From the NCBI RefSeq assembly GCF_018982945.1, contig NZ_JABRXE010000007.1:62001-126000 (forward strand): a DNA stretch of 64,000 nt, written 5' to 3'. How positions within the stretch are numbered: position 1 is the stretch's first letter; each line of letters opens with the position of its first letter. The DNA is from Anaerostipes faecalis (GTDB lineage: Bacteria; Bacillota; Clostridia; Lachnospirales; Lachnospiraceae). The translations under genes were made by a program, and so were the position numbers. Of the stretch, positions 35,654 through 43,794 are shown piece by piece. The notes under the pieces are model-generated. The model made no database searches. It worked only from the letters and a program-made list of their open reading frames with translations, and was not told the DNA's origin.

Positions 35654-36292
35654 TTACTGGAACAGATTGATATTTTCTCGGATCATCTTCTGACGTTCGA
35701 TCGGGTCTTTGATGTCCATGATCTGTTCTTTTGTGATCGTATTTCCACCGCCTGTTCCTGCTTTTGGTGGTTTTCCTTTGATTGCTTCTTTGACTGCTGC
35801 CTGCACTGCTTCCTTATACATTTTTGCAAACGATTTAACCGCGGTATTAGTTCCATCTGCATCGTCTGTTACCAAATTGCTAAGAAGTTCATCTGGAATA
35901 TTGATGCATTCATCCGCTAACATCTTTCGTGCTGTTTTAGCCAGTTCGGTTCTGGCATTCATCTTTTTCAGATCTGCCAGTTCTTTTTCTGCTTTCTTTG
36001 CACGATATTCCGCTTTTTCTTCTTTGGTCATTTTGGCGAGCTTTTCTGCTTCTGTCAGCTTGTCGTCAGTCAGTGCCTTCCATTTTTCTTCTGCATTGGT
36101 CACTGCTGTTTTTACCGCTTTGTTCAGTCTGCGGTCAAATTCTGCCTGATTTCCTTCTAGGCCTAAGAAGTCATCAAACGACATTGGTTCATTATTTCCA
36201 CCTTCTGCTCCGGATCCATCGCCATTCCCGTCACCGGTCCCACCGTCATCTCCTTCTGTGAACAGCTGTAAAAATAACTTGTATTTCTCCAT
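35654..36292 (-). CDS. Scaffold protein (DUF4355 type) with Prp-type leader
   Basis: 212 residues. After KYKLFLQLFTEGDDGG there is a Gly/Asp-rich linker, then a long charged coiled coil (ALTDDKLTEAEKLAKMTKEE; AEKELADLKKMNARTELAKT), then a C-terminal capsid-binding helix. It guides procapsid assembly and is then lost. The LQLF leader indicates processing after Phe-Thr, as in capsid and tail proteins. Confidence 0.82.
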   Translation of the reverse strand: MEKYKLFLQLFTEGDDGGTGDGNGDGSGAEGGNNEPMSFDDFLGLEGNQAEFDRRLNKAVKTAVTNAEEKWKALTDDKLTEAEKLAKMTKEEKAEYRAKKAEKELADLKKMNARTELAKTARKMLADECINIPDELLSNLVTDDADGTNTAVKSFAKMYKEAVQAAVKEAIKGKPPKAGTGGGNTITKEQIMDIKDPIERQKMIRENINLFQ

Positions 36293-36374
36293 ATTTGCTC
36301 CTTTCGCCCTGATCCGTCTCTTTCCAGATCATTGCTAATAAAAACTTAGTTTAACGACATTTCGGTCACAACAG

Positions 36375-36662
36375 TTACACGATCCGGACATAATCCGGAT
36401 AAGCATCTGCAACGCTACAAATGCCAATAAAAAAGGAATCTATCAAAGTTTTTGATTTCTCTGATAAATCCCTGTATCTGATAAAAGCCTGTCCAGCTTT
36501 TAAATCGTATTCTATTTTGTCGTCGGTTAGATCATGAATTGACTTTACTAGGTTCTGCAATAACATCGACACCGATGCACATATAATGTCTCTGCCATAC
36601 TCTGCATAATTTGCATGGCCTACTACTGTGATTTCATGATCACGCACTTTTATTTCTATCAT
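36375..36662 (-). CDS. prp: Phage-encoded Prp-like cysteine protease
   Basis: 95 residues, matching ribosomal-processing cysteine protease Prp. His16 in VVGHANYAEYG and Cys28 in RDIICASVS are 12 residues apart, as in the S. aureus enzyme (His22/Cys34). In Firmicutes Prp removes the N-terminal extension of ribosomal protein L27 at an LQFFA-type site and processes staphylococcal phage virion proteins. Here it lies directly upstream of scaffold and capsid, both bearing LQLF leaders. It overlaps the upstream small gene by four bases. The cleavage role is inferred. Confidence 0.88.
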   Translation of the reverse strand: MIEIKVRDHEITVVGHANYAEYGRDIICASVSMLLQNLVKSIHDLTDDKIEYDLKAGQAFIRYRDLSEKSKTLIDSFFIGICSVADAYPDYVRIV

Positions 36663-36844
36663 TTTTTGTTTTTAGCTCTCTTTCGAAGTCTTTTAATTAT
36701 TTTGTTTAAATCTTGTTCGGCTTGTACCAACTCTTCTTCCGATAAATTAGCGTCTCCTATAACTCGAAATTTTGGAATGTCATCCTTTATCATTCTTTGT
36801 TTTTCTTCTTCTGTTAATCCTTTATAAATATCTTCATACGCCAT
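36659..36844 (-). CDS. Small acidic/basic phage protein before prp
   Basis: 61 residues (AYEDIYKGLTEEEKQRMIKD … RLRKRAKNKK), helical. The start at 36844 is chosen because GAGAGG precedes it; the longer frame overlaps the ART gene. The function is unknown. It is translationally coupled to prp. Confidence 0.55.
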   Translation of the reverse strand: MAYEDIYKGLTEEEKQRMIKDDIPKFRVIGDANLSEEELVQAEQDLNKIIKRLRKRAKNKK

Positions 36845-36846
36845 AT

Positions 36847-38325
36847 CTATACCTCTCGTAAAAGAATATACCAAACTCCATCTACTTTCTTTTTACTTAA
36901 AACTTTAAACCCTGATTTTCGTTCATATAAAACTTCTTTTTCATCTAGTCCGAGCTGACTAATGTCCCTTCCTTTCTTTGAATTTTGAATATAAATCACA
37001 ATTTTAGCTTCTTCATTATATCCTTCCTCTTTCGATGTACTCCAGTATTGATCTATAATGATTTCTTTCTTTTCAACAAATTCTTCCACGCATTTTATTA
37101 TTCTTTCTTCACAATCTGCATAACTAGAAAAATCAACCGCTCTAACTAAATCCCCTTCGTATTGTGGAACTTTCGTTAATGCCGAGTCTAAATGACTGAC
37201 AAATTGTTGATCTTTTTCTGGAAGTTTCTGTGGGTCTTCACATCTTCTCAGCAGATCATTGATTGTATAAGACTCAAAACTTTTATATTTCATTAAAGCG
37301 CTCAATTCATCTTCATCTAATTGAATTTTATCATTTCTGCTTTGTGCTTTCAACTGCTGCCACGATTCAAAATCAAGTCCATGCTCCGAATACGTATCTA
37401 GCCATTTCTCATAATCATTATCATCCATATGAGCCGCTGTACTACAATGACAATACGGATGCATCGGAGGAGCATTTTCTCCTGGCATCATATCAATTAC
37501 TTTGAACACTTTCTCATCCAGTCTCTTACATTCACTGCAGGCATCTAACTTCTGACACGCTATATACTGATAATGATCAAAACCATTCTCTATGTACGAC
37601 TGCTTCTGGGCTTCTGTCTGAACTCTTGCAAGTTCTGTAACCATCAGTCTCATTGCGTTACTCTTGCTGACTCCAAATAGTTTTTCTAAATGTCTCGCAA
37701 GTACGCTTGGGTGTTTCCCTTGGATCAACCCTTCCTGAAGAAGCTTGTCGATTTCTGATTTCAGCATTGACTGGTGCGCCCAGATACGTTCGGACCACGT
37801 TGCGTTTTTATAAGATGCGTCAACGATCACTCTTGCCTTTTTCGCATTATCATTAATCGTCTTTCCTAGTATACCTGCTTGTTTCCGCATTTCTTCCTCA
37901 GTTCGCTGTGTGAACACATCTCCAAACATCTTCTCTATCTCATCATAGCCGCCTACCAAATGCATTCCTATGTTGGCTTTTAACAATTCTAATCGATTGA
38001 TCTTCATTGCTGCATTATAATATCGCATCTCATCATTGGCTTTCTTCGAGAGGTCCTTATTCTTAACATAACGTTTTGCTTTCTTGGCATATGCTTCAAT
38101 ATCAATCTTGGCGATCCGCTTCTTGGCTTCTGCCATCGTGATTCCCTCTGCTTTAGCATACTTCACATAGAATCCGTTGATCTCCTTTTCTATATTTTCA
38201 AGCATATCCGCATAAATATCATCTAATTTCTTTTGATACTCAGCTTCATTTTTGATATTCAATTTTCTCTGACGTTCTTCTCGCTCTCTCCAGTAATTTT
38301 TACTGCTCATCTGTCTTGTCTCCAA
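36847..38325 (-). CDS. Minor head protein (Mu F/SPP1 gp7 type) fused to ADP-ribosyltransferase domain
   Basis: 492 residues. Residues ~60-310 form the Phage_Mu_F minor head domain: WSERIWAHQSMLKSEIDKLL, LMVTELARVQTEAQKQSY, then Cys/His pairs ACSECKRLD and HPYCHC. Residues ~355-492 look like an ART fold with the R-S-E triad: Arg395 (DLVRAVDF), Ser-Thr-Ser 429-431 (YWSTSKEEG), and Glu462/Glu464 (LDEKEVLYERKSGFKV). Such a protein could be packaged and delivered with DNA to modify a host target. The target is unknown. Confidence 0.82.
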   Translation of the reverse strand: METRQMSSKNYWREREERQRKLNIKNEAEYQKKLDDIYADMLENIEKEINGFYVKYAKAEGITMAEAKKRIAKIDIEAYAKKAKRYVKNKDLSKKANDEMRYYNAAMKINRLELLKANIGMHLVGGYDEIEKMFGDVFTQRTEEEMRKQAGILGKTINDNAKKARVIVDASYKNATWSERIWAHQSMLKSEIDKLLQEGLIQGKHPSVLARHLEKLFGVSKSNAMRLMVTELARVQTEAQKQSYIENGFDHYQYIACQKLDACSECKRLDEKVFKVIDMMPGENAPPMHPYCHCSTAAHMDDNDYEKWLDTYSEHGLDFESWQQLKAQSRNDKIQLDEDELSALMKYKSFESYTINDLLRRCEDPQKLPEKDQQFVSHLDSALTKVPQYEGDLVRAVDFSSYADCEERIIKCVEEFVEKKEIIIDQYWSTSKEEGYNEEAKIVIYIQNSKKGRDISQLGLDEKEVLYERKSGFKVLSKKKVDGVWYILLREV

Positions 38326-39631
38326 ACATCTGCTGCATCACTACATCTCTTGGCTTCTCCTCTTCTTTGTCTATACGCTCAATCTCTGTCTTCGGATTAT
38401 CCACAACACTTAAGACTCCGAGCTGTGTTTCTTGTGACACAACACCAGAAAGATTTTGTGCGATCTGACTTTCTTCTAATAGGTTTGCTGGAACATTTGG
38501 TGTGAATTTATAATGCAACTTCACCCAATCATCTTTTTTCATAGCGTTTCCAGGATTACTAAAGATCAGTTTGTATCTTCGATTCATCCCAGATGTAAAT
38601 TTACGCTCTTTGGTTTTTCTAAGATTATTCATTGCCTGCAATTTATAACTCATCGCAATACCGGAGCTTGTACCAAAGTTCTCATCACTGATGTTTGCCA
38701 CCATAGCAATCTGAAATATCAATTTTTCCAAGCGATCAATCAAATGTTCCTGTGTTACATCTCCATCCGGCTTCTGTAAAAAATCAATCATCAGATTCTC
38801 TGCATCTCCATCGAAGTTGATCACGCGATCTGATCTAATATGTTTCAATTCATCCTCATCCAATAAAGTCCCTATAATTTTCAAATATGCATCCGCAAAA
38901 TAATCTACATCATTCGCTTTTTCACTGATTGCTTTATTATATGCATTGATCATAGACATCACTGGTTCAAAGATTCCCTGGCATTCTTTATTTTCCCGGT
39001 ACTCTGTTGCTGGCACTCCATTAAAGTAATGTAATTGTTCTTGTTCATTCCAAACAATCTTCCCTTTTATAGTAAACCATCGAACTTTTTCTTGGTCCGA
39101 TACACTTCCATGCAAGACATTATCCTCATCCCTATATAGCCGAACAAAATAGCGTTCACGTTTAAGTACCGAATCATCATAGATCATAAACGCTTCTGTT
39201 GGATTTAAATATATAATTCCGACGTTTCCTTCTTCATCGTTATAATACATTTCGTACCCTTTTCCATAAATAGAGCAAATCTTAGACAATTCTGCATTGT
39301 TGTCATCCTGATCATTGTACTGATCAAGAAATTCTATGTATTTTTCAATCGTTTCCTCTCCATCATCTACTGTGATTTTGATTGGATTTCCAATGAAATA
39401 CCCGTTCATTGTGTCTACAATGTATTTTGCAAAGTTTACAGCAATACGATTATCGGGTTTCCACTCTGGTTTTGGTTTTTCGTGAAAGATTGGGAAATCT
39501 GTTTCGTATGCATCCTGTAATTGTTTATACCGAAACGTGCTTTCTGCAGCATGCCTTGCGATAAACCGACTCAACTTCGCATCTGTTAGTTCTTCGTCTG
39601 GCGATATCCTATAAATTTCTTTACGCATCAT
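38300..39631 (-). CDS. Portal protein (SPP1 gp6 type)
   Basis: 443 residues with PDNRIAVNFAKYIVDTMNGY, GNPIKITVDD, NTMN-like helical core and FGTSSGIAMSYKLQAMNNLR, all typical of the SPP1-type portal (PF05133). It forms the dodecameric DNA gate and binds terminase and the head-tail connector. It overlaps the terminase and minor head genes. Confidence 0.92.
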   Translation of the reverse strand: MMRKEIYRISPDEELTDAKLSRFIARHAAESTFRYKQLQDAYETDFPIFHEKPKPEWKPDNRIAVNFAKYIVDTMNGYFIGNPIKITVDDGEETIEKYIEFLDQYNDQDDNNAELSKICSIYGKGYEMYYNDEEGNVGIIYLNPTEAFMIYDDSVLKRERYFVRLYRDEDNVLHGSVSDQEKVRWFTIKGKIVWNEQEQLHYFNGVPATEYRENKECQGIFEPVMSMINAYNKAISEKANDVDYFADAYLKIIGTLLDEDELKHIRSDRVINFDGDAENLMIDFLQKPDGDVTQEHLIDRLEKLIFQIAMVANISDENFGTSSGIAMSYKLQAMNNLRKTKERKFTSGMNRRYKLIFSNPGNAMKKDDWVKLHYKFTPNVPANLLEESQIAQNLSGVVSQETQLGVLSVVDNPKTEIERIDKEEEKPRDVVMQQMFGDKTDEQ

Positions 39632-40878
39632 ATTCCTCCTTTCACTTTTGTGTTTAGTCTTGGTTTCTGCTTTCGTTCTTCTTCAATCGAATAACGCAGC
39701 ATAGCCATTGCATCATCAAAAAATGGAACTGGTTCATCCAGATAAGTATTTGTTCTCTCATCTTTCTTCCACTTCCATTGTTGTATTTCTTTAATTGTGT
39801 TTACACAGCTTGGATAGATGTGTATTCTGTGCTGTTTCAAATAGTCAATCTGTGCACTGACACTGTTTAGCTCTTTCTTTACTCCTTTTGCCCTATATCC
39901 TGCTTTCTTCCACATCTTAATACGATCTGGTTCCGCAGAGTCACACCACATACGAAGTTTCTTGTTGAATCTCCCTGCTGCCTTTTTGATAATTTCTTCT
40001 GTGTCCATTTCGTAGACATAGAGTTCCTGGCATAAGTACAGATCGCCATCTTTGAACCCAACCTCCCCAATACAGTTTGCATGGTTAAATCCAAAGTCCT
40101 GTGCATTTACCATGTAATCAAAGCGTTCTGGTGTACGATCAAATTCTTCTATGACATAATTTTTAAGGATCAAACCTGCAACTTCTCCCCACTCTCCAAG
40201 GCCATAAACTCTGTATCCTTCTGGGTCTACCTCTTTACGTCTTAGCATTCGTCTGTGATATGCTTCATCGATGAATCGGTTCTTTTCGTAAGTTGACTGG
40301 TGTGTGAGTACATCAGGATCAGTACGATCAAAGAACACTTTCTTGATCCAGTGGTGTGCTGATACAGGGTTAAATGTCATTCTAATCTGATAGAACTGTC
40401 CTTCTGGCAATTCGCCTCTTAGTCGGTCATCGATAATTTCAAAATCTGACTGTGTAATCTCTGTTGCTTCTTCTATCCAAACATCGGTAAGTTTTCCTCG
40501 CTTGAATGTGATTGATTTCAGCTTTTCTCTCTGCCTTTCATCATTCACACCTCTGAATATAATCTGATTATGATTACTCTTGCATTCTATAATCATATTT
40601 GATGCATTGATGTACCAGTATCGTTTATACTGTTCTCCGAACATACGAAAAATAGCACCCTGCAATTCTGCAAAAGTGCTATCTCTATTTGTTACATCCG
40701 CTTTTCGGACACATAAAAGATTTCGGCCAGGATCACTCATGAGCCTTAGGATATAATGCTGTGCTGTATCCATACTCTTTCCGGATCCGGCAGAGCCTTT
40801 CATCACGATGTATCGTTTTTTACTGCGGTCAACCTCTTTAAAGCATGGATTAGCTTGAACATTTATTTTCACAGGCAA
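39628..40878 (-). CDS. Terminase large subunit (PBSX/Terminase_3 type)
   Basis: 416 residues. The Walker A-like MKGSAGSGKSMDTAQHYILR lies near the N-terminus, the Walker B in KLTDVWIEEATEI, and the C-terminal RNase-H-like nuclease in NAQDFGFNHANCIGEVGF and LRMWCDSAEPDRIKMWKKAG. It is the ATP-driven packaging motor and nuclease. It is preceded by the metallopeptidase-like gene and terminase small subunit. Confidence 0.94.
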   Translation of the reverse strand: MPVKINVQANPCFKEVDRSKKRYIVMKGSAGSGKSMDTAQHYILRLMSDPGRNLLCVRKADVTNRDSTFAELQGAIFRMFGEQYKRYWYINASNMIIECKSNHNQIIFRGVNDERQREKLKSITFKRGKLTDVWIEEATEITQSDFEIIDDRLRGELPEGQFYQIRMTFNPVSAHHWIKKVFFDRTDPDVLTHQSTYEKNRFIDEAYHRRMLRRKEVDPEGYRVYGLGEWGEVAGLILKNYVIEEFDRTPERFDYMVNAQDFGFNHANCIGEVGFKDGDLYLCQELYVYEMDTEEIIKKAAGRFNKKLRMWCDSAEPDRIKMWKKAGYRAKGVKKELNSVSAQIDYLKQHRIHIYPSCVNTIKEIQQWKWKKDERTNTYLDEPVPFFDDAMAMLRYSIEEERKQKPRLNTKVKGGI

Positions 40879-41204
40879 TCAGCTTCTTTAAAGGCTTTGA
40901 AAAGTTTCGGTGACTGAATAGCAATCCAGTCTGTAATCTCCTCGTTCCGTCCCCAGCTTTCGGCACCGCCACTGTTATTCCATAATCCAGACTCGTACAG
41001 AAACGCGTGAATAATTTCATGCCTGAGTACCTTCTTCTTGTACTCTTTCAAATTCCTTAAAGAGTTTCTACTGGATTCTAACTTCGCGATCCTAATCTGA
41101 TGAATACTCTGATCCATACATCCATCACAACCCTCTGGAAGTTTTTCATCTGGCGCATCAAAATATATCGTATATAACGTTCCTAAAATATTAACTTTCT
41201 TCAT
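40869..41204 (-). CDS. Phage zinc-metallopeptidase-like protein
   Basis: About 111 residues with HExxH in KKVLRHEIIHAFLYESGLW and a following Glu in EEITDWIAIQ, the layout of small phage metallopeptidase-like proteins between the terminase subunits. The start at 41204 has GGAG ahead and lies inside the terminase small subunit gene. Substrate unknown. Confidence 0.7.
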   Translation of the reverse strand: MKKVNILGTLYTIYFDAPDEKLPEGCDGCMDQSIHQIRIAKLESSRNSLRNLKEYKKKVLRHEIIHAFLYESGLWNNSGGAESWGRNEEITDWIAIQSPKLFKAFKEADCL

Positions 41205-41646
41205 TGTCATTATCTCCATAATCAATTGTGATATTCAGATCCATATCGGTATCCATGTCAACCCTGTCGGTGAATAGCGCATACCGCTTACCAAGAAGCT
41301 CCGCAGCCTTTAATCGTTCTTTTTCTGATGGCGCTTTCTCTACAGTCTTTGCTTTACTACAGCCGTCACCAGTTCCCACAACTACAATTTCCTGTGCGGT
41401 ACTCTCTCCGCGAAGGACAGCAGACAGATACTCGATTACTTCCTGAGCATCTGCCGTCTTCTCATTGTGAAGTTCTTCCATTCGGGCATCTATATATTTT
41501 TTGATGTCAGCATTTGTCAGCAATCTACTTCCATTCCTTCTTGCTACTCCATCATTTTTTATATTTTTATAAACTGCCTTGTAAGCCCGAGTGGCATTAC
41601 AATCAATCAGATATTCGTCACAAAATCTTTTTTGTTTTTCCGTCAT
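41191..41646 (-). CDS. Terminase small subunit
   Basis: 151 residues with TEKQKRFCDEYLIDCNATRA and GSRLLTNADIKKYIDARMEE, typical of PF03592 terminase small subunits, which bind the packaging site. It is the first gene of the packaging and late operon, just downstream of the tRNA. Confidence 0.92.
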   Translation of the reverse strand: MTEKQKRFCDEYLIDCNATRAYKAVYKNIKNDGVARRNGSRLLTNADIKKYIDARMEELHNEKTADAQEVIEYLSAVLRGESTAQEIVVVGTGDGCSKAKTVEKAPSEKERLKAAELLGKRYALFTDRVDMDTDMDLNITIDYGDNDNEES

Positions 41647-41670
41647 TCAGACTCACTCCTTTCTTTTAAA

Positions 41671-41744
41671 TGGACCATCCAGGACTTGAACCTGGGACCG
41701 ATCGGTTATGAGCCGACTGCTCTGACCAACTGAGCTAATGGTCC
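41671..41744 (-). tRNA. tRNA with CAU anticodon (Met or lysidine-modified Ile2)
   Basis: The 74-nt cloverleaf is complete. The acceptor pairs GGACCAT with ATGGTCC, the D-arm is GCTC/GAGC, the anticodon stem GTCGG/CCGAT has loop CTCATAA, and the T-arm is CCAGG/CCTGG with TTCAAGT. CCA is not encoded. Elongator Met and Ile(CAU) cannot be separated by eye. It lies in the late-promoter region of the prophage. Confidence 0.9.
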
Positions 41745-41763
41745 TTAAATTTAGATACAAAAA

Positions 41764-41792
41764 GACCCGGGTCCCGAAGGTCACCCGAGTTC
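41764..41792 (-). terminator. Terminator after early operon
   Basis: The minus strand has a GC-rich stem (ACTCGGGTGACC and GGACCCGGGT) with a TTCG loop and a CTTTTTG tail. It lies downstream of the ArpU/DUF1492-like gene and before the tRNA and terminase genes. It separates early from late transcription. Confidence 0.75.
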
Positions 41793-41895
41793 ATTCTGAA
41801 AAATATATTTTATAAGGAGTAGCTTATGAAGAAAAGATTAACCAATCACCCTTCACTTGTTCTATCATAACTATATCAAATTGTTGTGGTACATT

Positions 41896-42285
41896 TCAGT
41901 ACATTTTCAAAAATTTCTTATATTTTTTCTGTACAGTCCTCCTGTCTTTTCCAACTTCTTCACCAATCTGATACCAGCTCATGCAATTAATCGCTCTTAG
42001 TCGAATAATTAAACGAATCTCACTATCATCTATTTCCTGCAAAAACCTCTCTACTCGATTTCTGGCAAGGTATAATTTCTTCAATTCCATATCCAGCATC
42101 AGCTCCAGTTCTGCCTTTTCAGTAGCATAATCTGCTACCTTGTCCGATGCGCCACTAGCGCCAGGAAGACCGGTAATCTCCTGTCCTTTTACAAGGCTTT
42201 TATATTCTAATCTGTTTAATTCCGTCTGAATGTGCTTTATTTCAAGGTTTATGTAATGAATTTCACTCAGTTCCTTTTCTGTCAC
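41896..42285 (-). CDS. DUF1492/ArpU-like late regulator with sigma-like HTH
   Basis: 129 residues. The N-terminal half is coiled coil (IHYINLEIKHIQTELNRLEY). The C-terminal half is a sigma-70-region-4-like helix-turn-helix (LRAINCMSWYQIGEEVGKDR, RTVQKKYKKF). This family sits just upstream of terminase genes and is thought to activate late transcription. It overlaps the short gene upstream. Confidence 0.78.
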   Translation of the reverse strand: MTEKELSEIHYINLEIKHIQTELNRLEYKSLVKGQEITGLPGASGASDKVADYATEKAELELMLDMELKKLYLARNRVERFLQEIDDSEIRLIIRLRAINCMSWYQIGEEVGKDRRTVQKKYKKFLKMY

Positions 42286-42424
42286 GCTCTCCCCTCCTGC
42301 TTACTTCTCTGATTTGTTTCCTTACTTTATCGCGATAGTTGCTGTACCATTCCAGATACTCTGCTCTTTCCCGGCACAAGCCCATGCAGACTGGTTCTGC
42401 ACAGGCTTTACATGGGTTCTTCAT
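42263..42424 (-). CDS. Short Cys-rich phage protein
   Basis: 53 residues beginning MKNPCKACAEPVCMGLCRER, a likely zinc-binding cluster. Its ATG overlaps the stop codon of the upstream gene in an ATGA, so it is translated by coupling. It overlaps the DUF1492-like start. Function unknown. Confidence 0.6.
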   Translation of the reverse strand: MKNPCKACAEPVCMGLCRERAEYLEWYSNYRDKVRKQIREVSRRGERDRKGTE

Positions 42425-42606
42425 CGGTTTCGCATCGCTTTCTTTGCGATGCTCCTTTGCTTCGTGTATGAATATGGATTTACATTTTGCTTTTTCTTTT
42501 TATGCTTGGCCTTTAAGTCCGCTATCCAGCTTTTATATGTACTACACCCACCATGACATGCTGGATGTCTGTCTTTGCAATTAAAACAAGGTCCCGTTCC
42601 TGCCAT
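42421..42606 (-). CDS. Cys-rich small phage protein
   Basis: 61 residues with CFNCKDRHPACHGGCSTYKSW, a compact Cys/His pattern seen in many clostridial phages, then a basic tail. AAAGGAG supports the ATG at 42606. Likely zinc-binding; role unknown. Confidence 0.7.
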   Translation of the reverse strand: MAGTGPCFNCKDRHPACHGGCSTYKSWIADLKAKHKKKKQNVNPYSYTKQRSIAKKAMRNR

Positions 42607-42607
42607 A

Positions 42608-42772
42608 CTACTGTCTCCTTTCAAAACGCTTCATGAAATTTCGCTTCCAATCCGGTACTTCATTTTTTTCTTCTTCATCTTCGATTTCTGCAAGTTTTTT
42701 CATTGCCTGCGGCAGCAGGCTACGGTCTTTAATTACAGCAACTCCTGCATGATACTCTGTTAATCTTTCCAT
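42608..42772 (-). CDS. Small phage protein (MERLTEYH type)
   Basis: 54 residues beginning MERLTEYHAGVAVIKD, a recurrent early-region clostridial phage protein with an acidic middle and basic end. AGGAG precedes the ATG at 42772. Function unknown. Confidence 0.65.
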   Translation of the reverse strand: MERLTEYHAGVAVIKDRSLLPQAMKKLAEIEDEEEKNEVPDWKRNFMKRFERRQ

Positions 42773-42789
42773 CTGTTTTCTCCTTTCTA

Positions 42790-43040
42790 TCATTTCTCCT
42801 GGCTATATGGTTCAGGAAGCGGTTGCCATGCGATAACGTCATATGCGTTCCATTCTTCGTCAACCCATTTACCATTCCTTGTAAAATATAATGTTGTAGG
42901 CTTATTCGCCCATTTAATCATTACGATAAATTCCGCTGCATATTTATTTCTTAAGTACGCATTAATAAATCCTTCTTCATTTGGTAACCGTTCTGAAACA
43001 GGAATCCACTCACCGACATATTATGATCTAAGCCAGCCAT
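42790..43040 (-). pseudogene. DUF551-type phage protein, frameshifted near start
   Basis: A perfect AAAGGAG site and ATG (43040) open a frame reading MAGLDH. The recognisable DUF551 sequence (GEWIPVSERLPNEEGFINAY … YDVIAWQPLPEPYS) is in a different frame with a stop just before it and no start of its own. The length (251 bases) also breaks the triplet count. A one- or two-base change near codons 7-10 explains it. Confidence 0.65.
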
Positions 43041-43103
43041 TTTCGCTCTCCTTTTTTGTCCATTTTCTGTTTAAAATCCTGATTTAATTACTTATAATTC
43101 CAA

Positions 43104-43211
43104 TCAATTTCTTTTCATTAAATCATCCATCTCTTTCGTTACATGACACAATGCCATTACTACGACTCCACATACAGTTCCTAAAAATATTCCTGCTAAA
43201 AAATTAACCAT
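43104..43211 (-). CDS. Tiny membrane protein
   Basis: 35 residues (VNFLAGIFLGTVCGVVVMAL …), one TM helix, starting within the end of the upstream gene. It resembles the 31-residue protein at 45128-45223 in layout (F-AG-F-G-V). Unknown role. Confidence 0.55.
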   Translation of the reverse strand: MVNFLAGIFLGTVCGVVVMALCHVTKEMDDLMKRN

Positions 43212-43395
43212 TGTTCTTACTGCCCCCAACATCGTAAATATAGCATGATACTACTTCGTTTCCTGTTCCATTATCTGTTACTTCAACGTCCACATCGTAA
43301 CCGTGATTCGCCAGAGCATCAATGATGATACTCTGGATACCTATTTCTTTTGTATGGATGTAGGCTTTACCTAATCTTTGTCTTATTTTACTCAT
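43204..43395 (-). CDS. Small phage protein
   Basis: 63 residues (SKIRQRLGKAYIHTKEIGIQ …) with no recognised domain. It overlaps neighbours on both sides in the early operon. Confidence 0.55.
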   Translation of the reverse strand: MSKIRQRLGKAYIHTKEIGIQSIIIDALANHGYDVDVEVTDNGTGNEVVSCYIYDVGGSKNNG

Positions 43396-43783
43396 GTAAT
43401 TCCTCCTTAATATCTGCTAGTTTTGCATAATCCCAATCGTACATGCATCCATCGTAATCTGACCCTGACCATGATGTTTGACCACCACTCCAAGCATAAA
43501 CCTTTCCGTTCTCATATTTTGCAAAATATCTCTTGACCCATCTATCGCTTCCGGATTCTCTAACCAATATCGGTGTATCCACAGCAACTTTACCCCAGTC
43601 AACTTCCGGTTCCTTGTATTCTTCTTCCAGCCACATATCGGAGATTAACTTGCACTGTACGCAAGAAATTTCACTGCAGTTAATTCCTAATGGTTTTAAA
43701 ATATTTGGTTCTATAAAATTATCACAAAATCCTTTTCTTTTATAATTCAAAATTTCTTCTCTGTATTTTTCTCTGTTCTTCAT
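43388..43783 (-). CDS. Phage protein with Trp/Gly-rich C-terminal domain
   Basis: 131 residues. The N-terminus has a CxnC pattern (CSEISCVQCKLISDMW). The C-terminal half, VDWGKVAVDTPILVRESGSD and the following Trp/Tyr-rich section, recurs in clostridial phage early proteins. AAGGAG supports the start at 43783. Function unknown. Confidence 0.6.
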   Translation of the reverse strand: MKNREKYREEILNYKRKGFCDNFIEPNILKPLGINCSEISCVQCKLISDMWLEEEYKEPEVDWGKVAVDTPILVRESGSDRWVKRYFAKYENGKVYAWSGGQTSWSGSDYDGCMYDWDYAKLADIKEELHE

Positions 43784-43794
43784 GATTGTTCTCC

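Noticed and set aside
41467-41733. Rightward ORF ending in a tRNA-like peptide
   Set aside because: It reads through the antisense strand of the terminase small subunit and tRNA genes.
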